From Planctomycetaceae bacterium (GTDB lineage: Bacteria > Planctomycetota > Planctomycetia > Planctomycetales > Planctomycetaceae), in contig PBSL01000001.1 of assembly GCA_002726205.1 (NCBI GenBank), positions 29,310-93,309 on the forward strand: a stretch of DNA of 64,000 nt, read 5' to 3'. Under the pieces are notes generated by a model. The model had not been told where the DNA came from, did not search any database, and saw only the letters and a list, made by a program, of their open reading frames with translations. Below are positions 36,412 to 45,197 of this stretch, one piece after another; position 1 is the first letter of the stretch, and every line of letters starts with the position of its first letter. Made by a program: the position numbers and the translations under genes.

Positions 36412-37890
36412 ATGCTGCTCTCGCTCGCAGTTGACCTGGGAACCACGTCGATCGCGGCCGTCGCTGTCTCTCCTGACGGCCGGATTGTCGCCAGCGTCCA
36501 GGCTCCAAACACGGCCTCGTTGCCAGACCTTCCGGTCCATCACGCGGAACAGGATCCCTCACAACTCCGCGACATTGCCATCGACGTTCTGCGGGAACTC
36601 GCCTGCGACCTGCCGGGCACCCCGGCCTGCCTGGGCCTGACCGGCCAGATGCACGGTCTGCTGCTGATCGATGAATCGCGCAACCCGCTCTCGCCGTTGA
36701 TCACCTGGCAGGATCGACGTGCCAATCAGTCGTGTCGCCCGACCGAGGCCGATCCCAACGCCCCGACCACTACCTGGCTGACGGACTATCTTGCCCAATG
36801 CCGTGACCTGGACCTCGAGAGAACCGGTTGCCGACTCGCTCCCGGGTACCTCGCCGTCACGCTCTCGATACTCAATCAAACCGGGGCGATCCCGACTGGC
36901 GCCTGCCGCGCCTCATTCCCGGCCGACTGGTTGGCCGCCGAGTTGACCGACACCCCTGTCGTCACCGATCGCAGCAATGCCGCGGCGTCGGGAGTCTTTG
37001 ATCTCGTCGGGGACCAATGGAGCCAGTCACTACTGGCCGCCGGTGGACTCGACGAGACTTGGTTGCCCGACGTGGTCGAAAGTGGCACCGTGATTGGGAC
37101 GTTGGTCTCGAAATGGGCGGCCAAGACGGGACTGCCGACCGGATTACCCGTCTGTGGAGCCATCGGCGACAACCAGGCCGCCGTGCTGGGCAGCCTGCCC
37201 TCCGACGAAACCGCGATCCAGATCAACGTCGGTACCGGCGGTCAGATCAACTGGCCGATTTCGCGGTTCCAGCGAATTCCCGACATGGACACTCGCTACC
37301 TTCCACACGACCGGTTCCTGGTTGTCGGCGCCGGACTGGCCGGTGGTGATGCCTACGCCTGGGTCAATCGCACTGTCGGGAACTGGCTGAGCACCTTCGG
37401 CGAGGCACCCAGCCCGGACCGGATCTACGATCGCCTGTCTGACCTCGCCGCCGACATCCCCGCAGACGCCGACGGCCTGATCTGCACCCCGTCTTTTCGT
37501 GGAACCCGCCGTGGGCCGATGGATCGAGGACTTTTCCAGGGGATCACCTTCGACAATTTCACACCGGGTCACGTTGCCCGTGCCGTCCTGTCGGGTATCG
37601 CCGAGGGATTTGCCTGGTTCCTCGAAAACGCCGGGGAAGCCGGACCGAGTGGTTGCCAACGAATCGTCGGTTCTGGAAATGGCCTGCGTCACAATCGTCT
37701 ATTGATCGACTCTCTGGCAAGTCGATTCGGTCGCCCGGTGTACATGACCGAGCATGCCCAGGAGGCTGCCGTGGGTGCGGCCCTGCTCGCCGGTGCAGAA
37801 TGCGGGGTCTGGACCGACCTGGAAGCGGCCGGACAATCAATCCGGTTGGTACGGCACGATCGGACGGGATCCCGGGACGGCATCGAATGA
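36412..37890 (+). CDS. FGGY carbohydrate kinase, sedoheptulokinase-like
   Basis: The 492-aa kinase has the ATPase phosphate loop AVDLGTTSIAAVAV, LTGQMHGLLLID, ITWQDRRANQ and a C-terminal GSGNGLRHNRLL plus QEAAVGAALLAG. By eye the body resembles sedoheptulokinase (SHPK) more than xylulokinase, notably GCRLAPGY, the SNAAASGVFD stretch, LPDVVESGTVIG and RGLFQGITFDNFTPGHVARAVL. SHPK makes sedoheptulose-7-phosphate, which feeds the pentose phosphate pathway and ADP-heptose synthesis. ATG 36412 is chosen because the protein starts directly with strand 1. The heptosyltransferase follows 74 bp later. Xylulokinase remains the main alternative. Confidence 0.75.
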   Translation: MLLSLAVDLGTTSIAAVAVSPDGRIVASVQAPNTASLPDLPVHHAEQDPSQLRDIAIDVLRELACDLPGTPACLGLTGQMHGLLLIDESRNPLSPLITWQDRRANQSCRPTEADPNAPTTTWLTDYLAQCRDLDLERTGCRLAPGYLAVTLSILNQTGAIPTGACRASFPADWLAAELTDTPVVTDRSNAAASGVFDLVGDQWSQSLLAAGGLDETWLPDVVESGTVIGTLVSKWAAKTGLPTGLPVCGAIGDNQAAVLGSLPSDETAIQINVGTGGQINWPISRFQRIPDMDTRYLPHDRFLVVGAGLAGGDAYAWVNRTVGNWLSTFGEAPSPDRIYDRLSDLAADIPADADGLICTPSFRGTRRGPMDRGLFQGITFDNFTPGHVARAVLSGIAEGFAWFLENAGEAGPSGCQRIVGSGNGLRHNRLLIDSLASRFGRPVYMTEHAQEAAVGAALLAGAECGVWTDLEAAGQSIRLVRHDRTGSRDGIE

Positions 37891-37964
37891 TCTTGTTGCC
37901 GATGTCCTAACGGAAGTATCATGCCGGGCCGTTGCACCTATTTCCGGACGGAAACAACAGCCCC

Positions 37965-39065
37965 ATGCGGCTCGATCGGCTCAAGCAACGACTTGATTCC
38001 ACTGATGTCCGCAGCATCGCGGTAATCAAGCCTTCCGCCCTGGGAGATGTCGTACAGTCGTTGTCGCTGCTCCCGGTACTCAGGGAACGATTTCCGGCCG
38101 CCAGGATTTCATGGGTCATTCGCGACAGCCTCTCTCCACTGGTTTCCGGTCACCCGGACCTGTTTGAATGGATCGGATATCGTCGTGGCGAGGGTTGGCA
38201 CGCCTGGCGATCTCTGCTGCTTTGCCTGAAACAACGCCGCTTTGATCTTGCCCTGGATCTCCAGGGTCTGCTTCGTACCGGCCTGATGGTGCATGCCACC
38301 GGGGCTCCGGTCCGAATCGGGCTCGAAACCGCAAGAGAGGGGTCGGGGTTGGCCTGCCACGCCCTTCTCAACGACACGGGGCGCGCGGTACCCGCTCACC
38401 GTCGCTACTGGCGAGTGGCCGAGTTCTTGGGCCTGGGAAATCGGCGTCCCGAAACCACATTTTCCATCGGAGCCGACGATCGCAGCTGGGCGGACAAGTT
38501 GATCGGCGAACTGGGCAATCGGGTCGTGGCAGTGCACCCGGGTGCCCGCTGGCAAACCAAACGCTGGCCGCTGGAGCAGTTTGCCGTCGTTGCCGCCCAC
38601 GTGATCCGACATCACAACGCCGCGGTGGTATTGGTCGGGTCGCCCGAGGAACGCATTGCGGCATCAAGACTCAAAGAACTGGCCCTTCGCCTCGCCCCCG
38701 AAGGTTGCGTGCGGAATCTCGCCGGAGAAACCAACCTGAAGCAGTTGGCCGCCCTGCTCGGTTCGGTCCAGTCGCTCGTCACCAACGACAGCGGACCAAT
38801 GCACCTGGCCGCCGCTCTTGGCACGCCGGTCGTGGGTCTATTCACGTGCACCAGTGCCACGCGGTCGGGACCTCCGCCAGGCCCGCACGTGCTGATCGAA
38901 TCAACCGTCGAATGTGCTGGCACCTACAACCGCCGTTGCCCGAACCGCGGGCCGCGGAAACTGGCCTGCCTGCAGGATATCGCCGCCGCCAGCGCGTGCG
39001 ACGGCCTCGACAAACTGCTCAGACCCGCGGCTTTCGACCCGGCGCCCTCGCTACGAGTCGCCTGA
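37965..39065 (+). CDS. GT9 ADP-heptose:LPS heptosyltransferase-like protein
   Basis: The 366-aa GT-B enzyme shows the GT9 start IAVIKPSALGDVVQSLSLLP, with DLALDLQGLLRTGL and APVRIG. Further on come VVAVHPGARWQTKRWPLEQFA, an LVGSPEE sugar-nucleotide loop, TNDSGPMHLAAALGTPVVGLFTCTSATRSGP and a CAGTYNRRCP stretch. Members add L-glycero-D-manno-heptose to the inner LPS core. ATG 37965 is used rather than an upstream TTG at 37932. With the sedoheptulokinase-like gene before it, the pair may link heptose precursor supply to its transfer; this is inference. Confidence 0.88.
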   Translation: MRLDRLKQRLDSTDVRSIAVIKPSALGDVVQSLSLLPVLRERFPAARISWVIRDSLSPLVSGHPDLFEWIGYRRGEGWHAWRSLLLCLKQRRFDLALDLQGLLRTGLMVHATGAPVRIGLETAREGSGLACHALLNDTGRAVPAHRRYWRVAEFLGLGNRRPETTFSIGADDRSWADKLIGELGNRVVAVHPGARWQTKRWPLEQFAVVAAHVIRHHNAAVVLVGSPEERIAASRLKELALRLAPEGCVRNLAGETNLKQLAALLGSVQSLVTNDSGPMHLAAALGTPVVGLFTCTSATRSGPPPGPHVLIESTVECAGTYNRRCPNRGPRKLACLQDIAAASACDGLDKLLRPAAFDPAPSLRVA

Positions 39066-39083
39066 CGGCACGACTCGTGCTTG

Positions 39084-40811
39084 TCACTCACCACCGCCCC
39101 GGCGGAAATAGCGATTCAGCACCCGTACCCGGTAAACCTGGTAGGCCACGGCAAACCCCACCACGGCCAACCCCACAGCAAAGATCACCGGGAACTGCCA
39201 GGGTGGCTCGGCCAATCCGGGATACTGAAAACGCCGAGCGACGATCAGTGCGGCATATCCCAGCAGGCACAACAGTGTCATGAACCACACCAGCCGAACC
39301 CGGAAGAACAACCCGGCCGTGACGATCAGCAAGGGATATGCGATCAGCAGTGGTCCCGGTGACTCCGGGATCTGGCAGAGGATCATCGTCAGCAACGTGG
39401 CATCACCCACGCTCCAACAGTAACGAGCCAGCGACTCGAACTGCGGCCGCTGCGACAGCGACTGAAAGCCACCCGACACCACCGCCCACACACCCAGCAA
39501 CGACATCACCGTCAGGTACAGGCCGACATCGGGATCATCGCCGATCAGGTAGGCGAGTTCCACGATACCGCCGACAAGTCCCACGGCCGCCAGGCGGGCC
39601 ACGAGTGCGGGCTGTCGCCGCCCCCAGCGTCGAAACCTGTGCCAGAACCCACCGGGATGCGCCTGGACATTCTCGCGCCGCAGGTAGCGTTCGAGATCGT
39701 CGGCCAATTCCGCGGCCGATGCGTATCGATCACGCGGTCTTTTTTCGAGACACTTCAGACAGATTCTCTCCAGTTCTCTCGACAACCAGGGTTCCAGTTT
39801 CTTCGGTGGTTCTGGATCGACCTCGATCACCCGCACCAACGTATCCAGCGGGTTAGCGACGCGAAATGGGGCTCGCCCCGTCAACATCTCGTAGAGAATC
39901 ACGCCCAGGCTGAAGATGTCACTTTGTGACGATATCGCCTCGTTTTCTCCGCTGGCCTGCTCGGGAGCCATATACCCCGGTGTCCCCACGATCATGCCGG
40001 TTGCTGTCCGGGTCGCCGCGTCACCGATCACGCGGGCCAGTCCAAAATCGGTCACCAACGGTCGCTGGCCCTCGTCAAGCAGGACGTTGGCCGGCTTGAG
40101 GTCACGATGGACGATTCCGTGAGCATGCAGGTAATCCACCGCCCGGGCGATCTCGACCAACCACTCGGCCGCCCTGTCGGCTTCAACACGCCGCTGCCCG
40201 GCCGACCGTCTCCACAATCCCATCGGAGCGGTCAGGACGATCACCGAATCGTCAATGTTCGATCCAGAAAGCCCCGAGTCCTCCAGACCCAGGAGATGCT
40301 CGGCGAGGCTGCCTCCCGCAACGTAGTCCATTGCGAAATAGTGCTGGCCGTCGACATCTCCCACCTCGAGAATGCCCACGATGTTCGGATGCCGCAATCT
40401 CGCGGCGGCTCGCGCTTCGCTGTAGAACCTGTCAACATTCGAATCGATGCCATCCCGTCCCGGCTCGATCAGTTTCAACGCAACGACACGGTCCAGATCG
40501 ACCTGCCGTGCCTTGTAGACGACACCCATCGCGCCCCGTCCGATCCGTTCGCACAACTCGTATCGACCGAATTGTGTGCCGGTCCGGCCGCCGCTGTTTT
40601 CCTCGGTTGCCGCCGCCGGGTCGCCGTTGGGCGAGAGTGACTCGAGCCGTTCCAGGCACTCGACAAACTCGAGCAACTCCGGATACGACTCCAGCAGGAC
40701 GGTTTCCTCAACGCCGCTGCCGGAATGAATTGCCTCGACCAACCCGTCCAAGGCCTCGAACAGTTGCTCGTCAGCCGGTTCCAGCTGGTTCTCTTCCGGA
40801 ACCTCAGGCAT
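39084..40811 (-). CDS. Membrane-bound Ser/Thr protein kinase
   Basis: The 575-aa protein has an acidic N-terminal region. A complete kinase domain (about residues 82-370) shows GRGAMGVVYKA, the VALKLI lysine, HRDLKPANVLL, TDFGLA and MAPEQ. About five to six hydrophobic helices follow from residue 405, ending in a basic tail. The C-terminal helices are not a PASTA or WD sensor. The ATG at 40811 overlaps the end of the ECF sigma gene by 8 bp. Planctomycetes are known for ECF sigma factors genetically linked to Ser/Thr kinases, which are thought to control the sigma factor by phosphorylation. Confidence 0.9.
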   Translation of the reverse strand: MPEVPEENQLEPADEQLFEALDGLVEAIHSGSGVEETVLLESYPELLEFVECLERLESLSPNGDPAAATEENSGGRTGTQFGRYELCERIGRGAMGVVYKARQVDLDRVVALKLIEPGRDGIDSNVDRFYSEARAAARLRHPNIVGILEVGDVDGQHYFAMDYVAGGSLAEHLLGLEDSGLSGSNIDDSVIVLTAPMGLWRRSAGQRRVEADRAAEWLVEIARAVDYLHAHGIVHRDLKPANVLLDEGQRPLVTDFGLARVIGDAATRTATGMIVGTPGYMAPEQASGENEAISSQSDIFSLGVILYEMLTGRAPFRVANPLDTLVRVIEVDPEPPKKLEPWLSRELERICLKCLEKRPRDRYASAAELADDLERYLRRENVQAHPGGFWHRFRRWGRRQPALVARLAAVGLVGGIVELAYLIGDDPDVGLYLTVMSLLGVWAVVSGGFQSLSQRPQFESLARYCWSVGDATLLTMILCQIPESPGPLLIAYPLLIVTAGLFFRVRLVWFMTLLCLLGYAALIVARRFQYPGLAEPPWQFPVIFAVGLAVVGFAVAYQVYRVRVLNRYFRRGGGE

Positions 40812-41418
40812 CACCGCGGTCCTGCAACAGATCCTTGAGTTTGTTCAGGGCACGCAACCAGAGCATTTGTACTGCCGGTCGTGATCGATCCATCCGCTCG
40901 GCCACCTCGGAAAAACTCAATCGCTGGACGTTTCTCAGCAGAATCACCTCCTGGTAATCGTCGGCCAGTTGGCTTACCGCGTCAGCCAACTCGATGTGGT
41001 CCTCGTGCTGCAACACCAGTTGGCTGGGTGTATCGCCGGGGTCGGACGGATCGTAACGAAACAGACTCGATCCATGTCCGGGCGTTTCCAGAGGTGTCTC
41101 TCTTTGAATTTGTCGCTTGGCCGTCCCCTTGTACCGCCGGATGAAATCGGTGGCGTTGTGCTTGAGGATTTGTTTCAACCAGGCCAGCCACTCGCCCTCG
41201 GTTTCGCCGCGAAAGTCCCCAATGCCACGGTATGCCTCCAACAGCGTCTGTTGAACAAGGTCGGACGCATCGACCTTGGCCTGCAACCAGCTCTCGACCT
41301 GGATCCGTGCCAACAGGGACACGTAATTTCGACAACGATCAAACAACAGTTCGCGTGCCGCCTGGTCACCGTTTCGAGCGCGATTGAGCAGGTCACCGAG
41401 GACCGATTCGTCGGACAT
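40804..41418 (-). CDS. ECF RNA polymerase sigma factor (kinase-linked type)
   Basis: The 204-aa product has sigma region 2 (KVDASDLVQQTLLEAYRGI, WLAWLKQILKHNATDFIRR). Region 4 is a helix-turn-helix (YQEVILLRNVQRLSFSEVAERMD, then RPAVQMLWLRALNKLKDLL). No regulatory extension is apparent. ATG 41418 is preferred, beginning MSDESVLGDLL; a closer upstream ATG at 41433 is possible. The downstream kinase gene overlaps by 8 bp, and no anti-sigma factor is nearby, fitting kinase-controlled planctomycete ECF groups. A TAGACT near 41456-41461 (minus strand) may be part of its promoter. Confidence 0.9.
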   Translation of the reverse strand: MSDESVLGDLLNRARNGDQAARELLFDRCRNYVSLLARIQVESWLQAKVDASDLVQQTLLEAYRGIGDFRGETEGEWLAWLKQILKHNATDFIRRYKGTAKRQIQRETPLETPGHGSSLFRYDPSDPGDTPSQLVLQHEDHIELADAVSQLADDYQEVILLRNVQRLSFSEVAERMDRSRPAVQMLWLRALNKLKDLLQDRGDA

Positions 41419-41572
41419 GGAGCGCTGGACCATTTTGTTGCTGGAACCCGGGTTCAGTCTATCCCAGTCCGCCCGCCAGTCGCCAGCAATGGCCCACCCG
41501 GAGCGATTTGCATTTTGGTCCTGACGTTCGTTCAATGAACTTCCCACGTCACGCTTTTCAGGAGTGGAAGCC

Positions 41573-42343
41573 ATGATCTCAGGGCGGTGCGGCATGACGA
41601 CTATCACTCGGTTTCTCGGAGTTCTCGGCTTTCTACTCTGTTCAGGTTTCGCGTTTTCTGCCGACGACACCGCTCCCGCGCCGGCACACCAGGTGACTCA
41701 ACACTTCCGCAGCAAGAAGAACAAAGGCCACACGACCGGTTACCTGCTCTTTCTCCCCAAGTCCTACACCGTCAAATCCAAGCCATGGCCGTTGTTGATG
41801 TTTCTGCACGGGTCCGGTGAGCGAGGCAACAGTCTCGCGTTGGTCAAAATGCACGGGCCGCCGAAAATCGTCGAAACGAAGCCCGATTTCCCGTTTGTCG
41901 TCGTCTCGCCCCAGTGTGCCAAGGGAAAACGCTTTGAGCCTCCACTCTTGCTCGAACTCCTCGACGAGCTGCAGACTCGGCTCAACATTGATCCCAATCG
42001 CACCTACCTGACCGGTCTGAGCATGGGAGGATCCGGGACCTGGGCTACGGCCGATGCTGCGCCGAAGCGATTTGCAGCCATCGTCCCGATCTGTGGCACG
42101 GCCCCCATCGACCAGAAGCGTTTCCTGCGGTTACCGACCTGGGTCACCGTCGGCGGCAAGGACAAAGCCAGTCTCGTACAACAACTCCAGGAGACCGTCG
42201 CCAAATTACGAGACAAGGGGGCTCCGATCCGGTTCACCCTGTACCCGCAACTGGGACACAACTGCTGGGACGCCACCTACGGAGACCCAAAGATCTACAC
42301 TTGGCTGCTCAAACACTCCTCCGACAAGCGGGGGGGAGGGTAG
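41573..42343 (+). CDS. Secreted esterase/phospholipase-like alpha/beta hydrolase
   Basis: The 256-aa product starts at ATG 41573 with AGGAG 8 bp upstream. It has a signal-like helix (TRFLGVLGFLLCSGFAFS). The hydrolase core shows FLHGSGERG (oxyanion), LTGLSMGGSGTWA with the nucleophile serine, ICGTA, an aspartate-bearing VGGKDK, and the histidine in PQLGHNCWD. This is the predicted-peptidase/esterase-D type frequent in planctomycete secretomes. The coding end contains a run of seven Gs (42330-42336) encoding Gly residues before the stop. It is divergent from the ECF sigma gene. Confidence 0.85.
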   Translation: MISGRCGMTTITRFLGVLGFLLCSGFAFSADDTAPAPAHQVTQHFRSKKNKGHTTGYLLFLPKSYTVKSKPWPLLMFLHGSGERGNSLALVKMHGPPKIVETKPDFPFVVVSPQCAKGKRFEPPLLLELLDELQTRLNIDPNRTYLTGLSMGGSGTWATADAAPKRFAAIVPICGTAPIDQKRFLRLPTWVTVGGKDKASLVQQLQETVAKLRDKGAPIRFTLYPQLGHNCWDATYGDPKIYTWLLKHSSDKRGGG

Positions 42344-42366
42344 TCGCTGAGTTGCAGCTCGCCGCG

Positions 42367-43500
42367 TCAACGCTGCTTTCTCTTGCGGCGGCTTGCTTCC
42401 ATCAGGAGTTCTCGTTCGCTTTCCGAAAGGCTTGCTTCTCCCTCCCGGGCGATCTTGGCGAGGATTGCATCGACCTGGTCATCGAGGCCATCGACTGAAG
42501 GCCGATGCACCCGGATCTTCGGTCGTGCCACCCGTTGCTTCCAGAACCTTGCCCGCACCGAAACTCTTCCCCACGCATCCGAGATTCGCAGCCCGCTTCG
42601 CTGGTAGAGGAACCCGAACGCGGCTCCACCCAGGTGAGCTGCACGGGCCACGTGGGACCCGGTATCAAACAGCCCCAAAACGTCAAGAAGCACCAGGCCG
42701 ATCACCAGCACTCCAAGTTCGATCGGGAAGATCATCATCAACAGGACTTTCTGACGAGGAAAATGCATCGCGGCGATGACCATCAACGTCATCACGCCCC
42801 CCGACGCCCCCACCATTGGCACCACGTCCCCCAGCCCCAGTTGCAGTGCCAGGTGGCACAGGCCGCTGAGCAACACTCCCAGCAGGTACACACAGAAGAA
42901 CTCGCGCCGTCCGAGGATCGACTCGAGCATCCGTCCAAACACCCAGAGCAACATCATGTTGAAGGCGAGATGCCAAAGGCTGGAATGGTCGTGACAGAAT
43001 CCATAGGTGATCACGCGCCAGGGAAACTGCCAGGCAATTGACTGGATTTCCGTGGAACGAACAACGCCAGCGACATTCTCGATTGATTCGCCTGCCGCTT
43101 TACGCCTGAACTGAACTGTCGTGTACCCAGCCGGGTTCGCCCGAAACTCGTCGGTCAGTTTGTCGGCGACTTCAGGAATCCGCTGCAGTCGCAGGAACTC
43201 GACCTGACCACTCCGCACCGGCAACAGGTAACGGCCGGCAGGCAGGGTCCCCCAGGATGACACACCTTTCAGCGGTGCGGTCCTGTGCAACTCGGCTCCC
43301 TCTTGTCCGGCGACAAAAAACGTCGCTGGCAATTCCAGCAGTTCACCCAGTCGCGGCTCCATCCAGGTCAGCAGAAACACCGCCACGTTGAAGATGATCA
43401 GGATTGTCACCGCAGAACGCGGGCCACGGGCCCCCGGGGAGCCAAAAGAACCTTGAGGAGGGAGATCGTCGCGAAGGTACTCGCGATTGTGGATTCCCAT
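42367..43500 (-). CDS. Rhomboid family intramembrane serine protease
   Basis: The 377-aa protein has the rhomboid catalytic set: HLAFNMMLLWVFG (His177, Asn181), GASGG (Ser233) and a late AHLGGAAFGF (His289). The active-site helices span about residues 160-300. Two features stand out. A roughly 110-residue extra-membrane insertion separates TM1 (31-46) from the catalytic core, and a basic C-terminal cytoplasmic tail ends in EASRRKRKQR. Rhomboids cleave other membrane proteins within the bilayer. The substrate is unknown. Confidence 0.9.
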   Translation of the reverse strand: MGIHNREYLRDDLPPQGSFGSPGARGPRSAVTILIIFNVAVFLLTWMEPRLGELLELPATFFVAGQEGAELHRTAPLKGVSSWGTLPAGRYLLPVRSGQVEFLRLQRIPEVADKLTDEFRANPAGYTTVQFRRKAAGESIENVAGVVRSTEIQSIAWQFPWRVITYGFCHDHSSLWHLAFNMMLLWVFGRMLESILGRREFFCVYLLGVLLSGLCHLALQLGLGDVVPMVGASGGVMTLMVIAAMHFPRQKVLLMMIFPIELGVLVIGLVLLDVLGLFDTGSHVARAAHLGGAAFGFLYQRSGLRISDAWGRVSVRARFWKQRVARPKIRVHRPSVDGLDDQVDAILAKIAREGEASLSESERELLMEASRRKRKQR

Positions 43501-43595
43501 TCCCTCTCTCCGAAGCCAAGCCTTCGCCGGCCTCGCCCCCCAGATGACTGCCCCTCGTCAGAGGAGCGTCGCGTTGACGCGGCTCCCGACGGTCT

Positions 43596-44513
43596 CTACT
43601 TGCGGGTCACCTTGGTGGTCACCGCCGATCCCGGCAAGCTGCGTCCGAGGTCGGAGTTCTGCCTCAGGAGCAGATTCGCCCGATCGTGAGCTGACTTCAG
43701 GTCCCGTCGCAGTTGGTCAACCACTTCGACCGCCTGGTTACGCCCCTCTTCGGCATCAGCAATCACGCGGACCAATCCTTCGATCATGTGCACGGGCAAC
43801 GGCGGACTATTTTCAGGACGAGTACGCTTGTTGCCAGTCAACTCGGCAATTCTCATTTCCAACTGCAAGTCCGCCCCGCTGCTGATTTCGGTCTTGATGC
43901 CGGAGTTGTACTCGTTGTCCTTTTCCGCCTGATCGGCTCCGGTCAACAGGACTTCCAGGTTCATGAATCGGCTCTTCTGGTAAGAGGGGATCATCGTCCG
44001 CAACCGCCACTTCCCCCCATCCCACGCCTCGGCGACGTCCGACTGTCGAACCCGCCATGTGGCCTTCCAACCGCGAGCCCCGTTCTGGACTCCTGTCTGG
44101 ACAAAACTGCCGATGAACGCCGAGTCCTTTCCGTCAGCAGTCTTCTTGAAGGCATGAATCGACAACGGCACTTGCTGGTTACTGGCCGCGGCCAGCCCCG
44201 CGATGCCCGGCGTCTGTTGATCGTTGGTCAGCAGCAGCCATTCCGACGTGTCACCATTCCGCTGCGTCCGAACATCAACATCTTCCCAGACCATTCCCCA
44301 ACCCCGTTTCAGGTTGGCGAGTTCGACGACAGCAGCTTCCCGTTCGATCTTCACACGGCGCAGTTCCTGAGCCTTCTCGGCATACACCTCCTTCTGCGTC
44401 TTCAACTCCTTCTGCCACGCCGTCCGTACCTGGAACGTCCTCGCTCCGAGGGCGACAGCGGCACCTGCGCCGATAACGGCAAACCACGCCAGAACCTTGC
44501 CAAGAACATGCAT
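43596..44513 (-). CDS. Hypothetical membrane-anchored coiled-coil protein
   Basis: The 305-aa product (ATG 44513) has one N-terminal hydrophobic helix (LGKVLAWFAVIGAGAAVALGA). A charged coiled coil of about 40 residues follows, then a mixed alpha/beta region of roughly 150 residues with a VRTQRNGDTSEW phrase. A second coiled coil lies near the C-terminus (EGRNQAVEVVDQLRRDLKSAHD). I do not recognise the family. The layout suggests an extracytoplasmic structural protein held by its N-terminus. A good promoter (44546-44575) precedes it. Confidence 0.6.
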   Translation of the reverse strand: MHVLGKVLAWFAVIGAGAAVALGARTFQVRTAWQKELKTQKEVYAEKAQELRRVKIEREAAVVELANLKRGWGMVWEDVDVRTQRNGDTSEWLLLTNDQQTPGIAGLAAASNQQVPLSIHAFKKTADGKDSAFIGSFVQTGVQNGARGWKATWRVRQSDVAEAWDGGKWRLRTMIPSYQKSRFMNLEVLLTGADQAEKDNEYNSGIKTEISSGADLQLEMRIAELTGNKRTRPENSPPLPVHMIEGLVRVIADAEEGRNQAVEVVDQLRRDLKSAHDRANLLLRQNSDLGRSLPGSAVTTKVTRK

Positions 44514-44545
44514 TTCACCGTGTCTCCAAATCACCCTGCGCACTA

Positions 44546-44575
44546 AGTTTATGCCAGATTTTCCGGGTTGGTCAA
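44546..44575 (-). promoter_or_regulatory. Probable sigma70 promoter of the coiled-coil gene
   Basis: On the minus strand TTGACC (complement of 44570-44575) and TAAACT (complement of 44546-44551) are separated by 18 bp. The leader to the ATG at 44513 is only about 25-30 nt. Confidence 0.5.
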
Positions 44576-44768
44576 GCAGAATGACGGCATGTTGCGACGA
44601 CGGTAATCATTATCGACACTACAACCCACACCATCCGACGAATTCCGTACCTCCGATGGCTGTCGGGACCGCGATACCCTGTCACCGAAGTCTCGACTAC
44701 AATCAAACACCCGGCGCAGAACAACCTTCGCCGCTGACCCGGGACGTCCCCCACACGCGGTTCTCTCG

Positions 44769-45197
44769 ATGACCACCACCCCGTTCCGTCGTAACGACCT
44801 GGCCAGCGGTGAGAATCTTTGCGACCACTGCCCGGCCCGGTGCTGTCGCTACTTTGCCTTACCGATCGAGACACCAACTGCTCGTGAGGATTTCGAACAC
44901 ATGCGATGGTATCTGCTGCACGGGGACGTTTCCGTGTTTGTCGAGGACGACGGTTGGTTTCTGCTGATCCATAACGATTGCGACCAACTCGGTGCCGACC
45001 ATCGCTGCGGCATCTACGCCGACCGACCGGCGATCTGCCGCAGCTATTCGACTGCAAATTGCGAATTCGAAGAGGACGCATGCTACGACCGCCTCTTCGA
45101 GCACCCCGAGCAAATCGATGAGTTTGCCGACGCGTTACTTGGCCGTCGCCGTCGTGGACAACTTGCTTCGTTGCCCGTCCTCGGAGCCGTATCGTGA
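44769..45197 (+). CDS. YkgJ-family cysteine cluster protein
   Basis: The 142-aa protein has the cysteine pattern of the YkgJ/CxxCxxCC family: ENLCDHCPARCCRYF near the N-terminus (Cys 18, 21, 25, 26), then a DCDQL cysteine, CGIYADRPAICRSY, and two later cysteines. The family probably binds zinc or an iron-sulfur cluster; its biochemical role is not settled. The stop overlaps the GTG of hisS by 4 bp, so translation of the two is likely coupled. Confidence 0.85.
   Translation: MTTTPFRRNDLASGENLCDHCPARCCRYFALPIETPTAREDFEHMRWYLLHGDVSVFVEDDGWFLLIHNDCDQLGADHRCGIYADRPAICRSYSTANCEFEEDACYDRLFEHPEQIDEFADALLGRRRRGQLASLPVLGAVS

Noticed and set aside
36412..37890. Xylulokinase as a firm name
   Set aside because: FGGY landmarks are shared, but several stretches look closer to sedoheptulokinase; the name is left open.
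39068..39080. Small hairpin GCACG-ACT-CGTGC between GT9 and kinase genes
   Set aside because: Only five base pairs; too weak to call a terminator.
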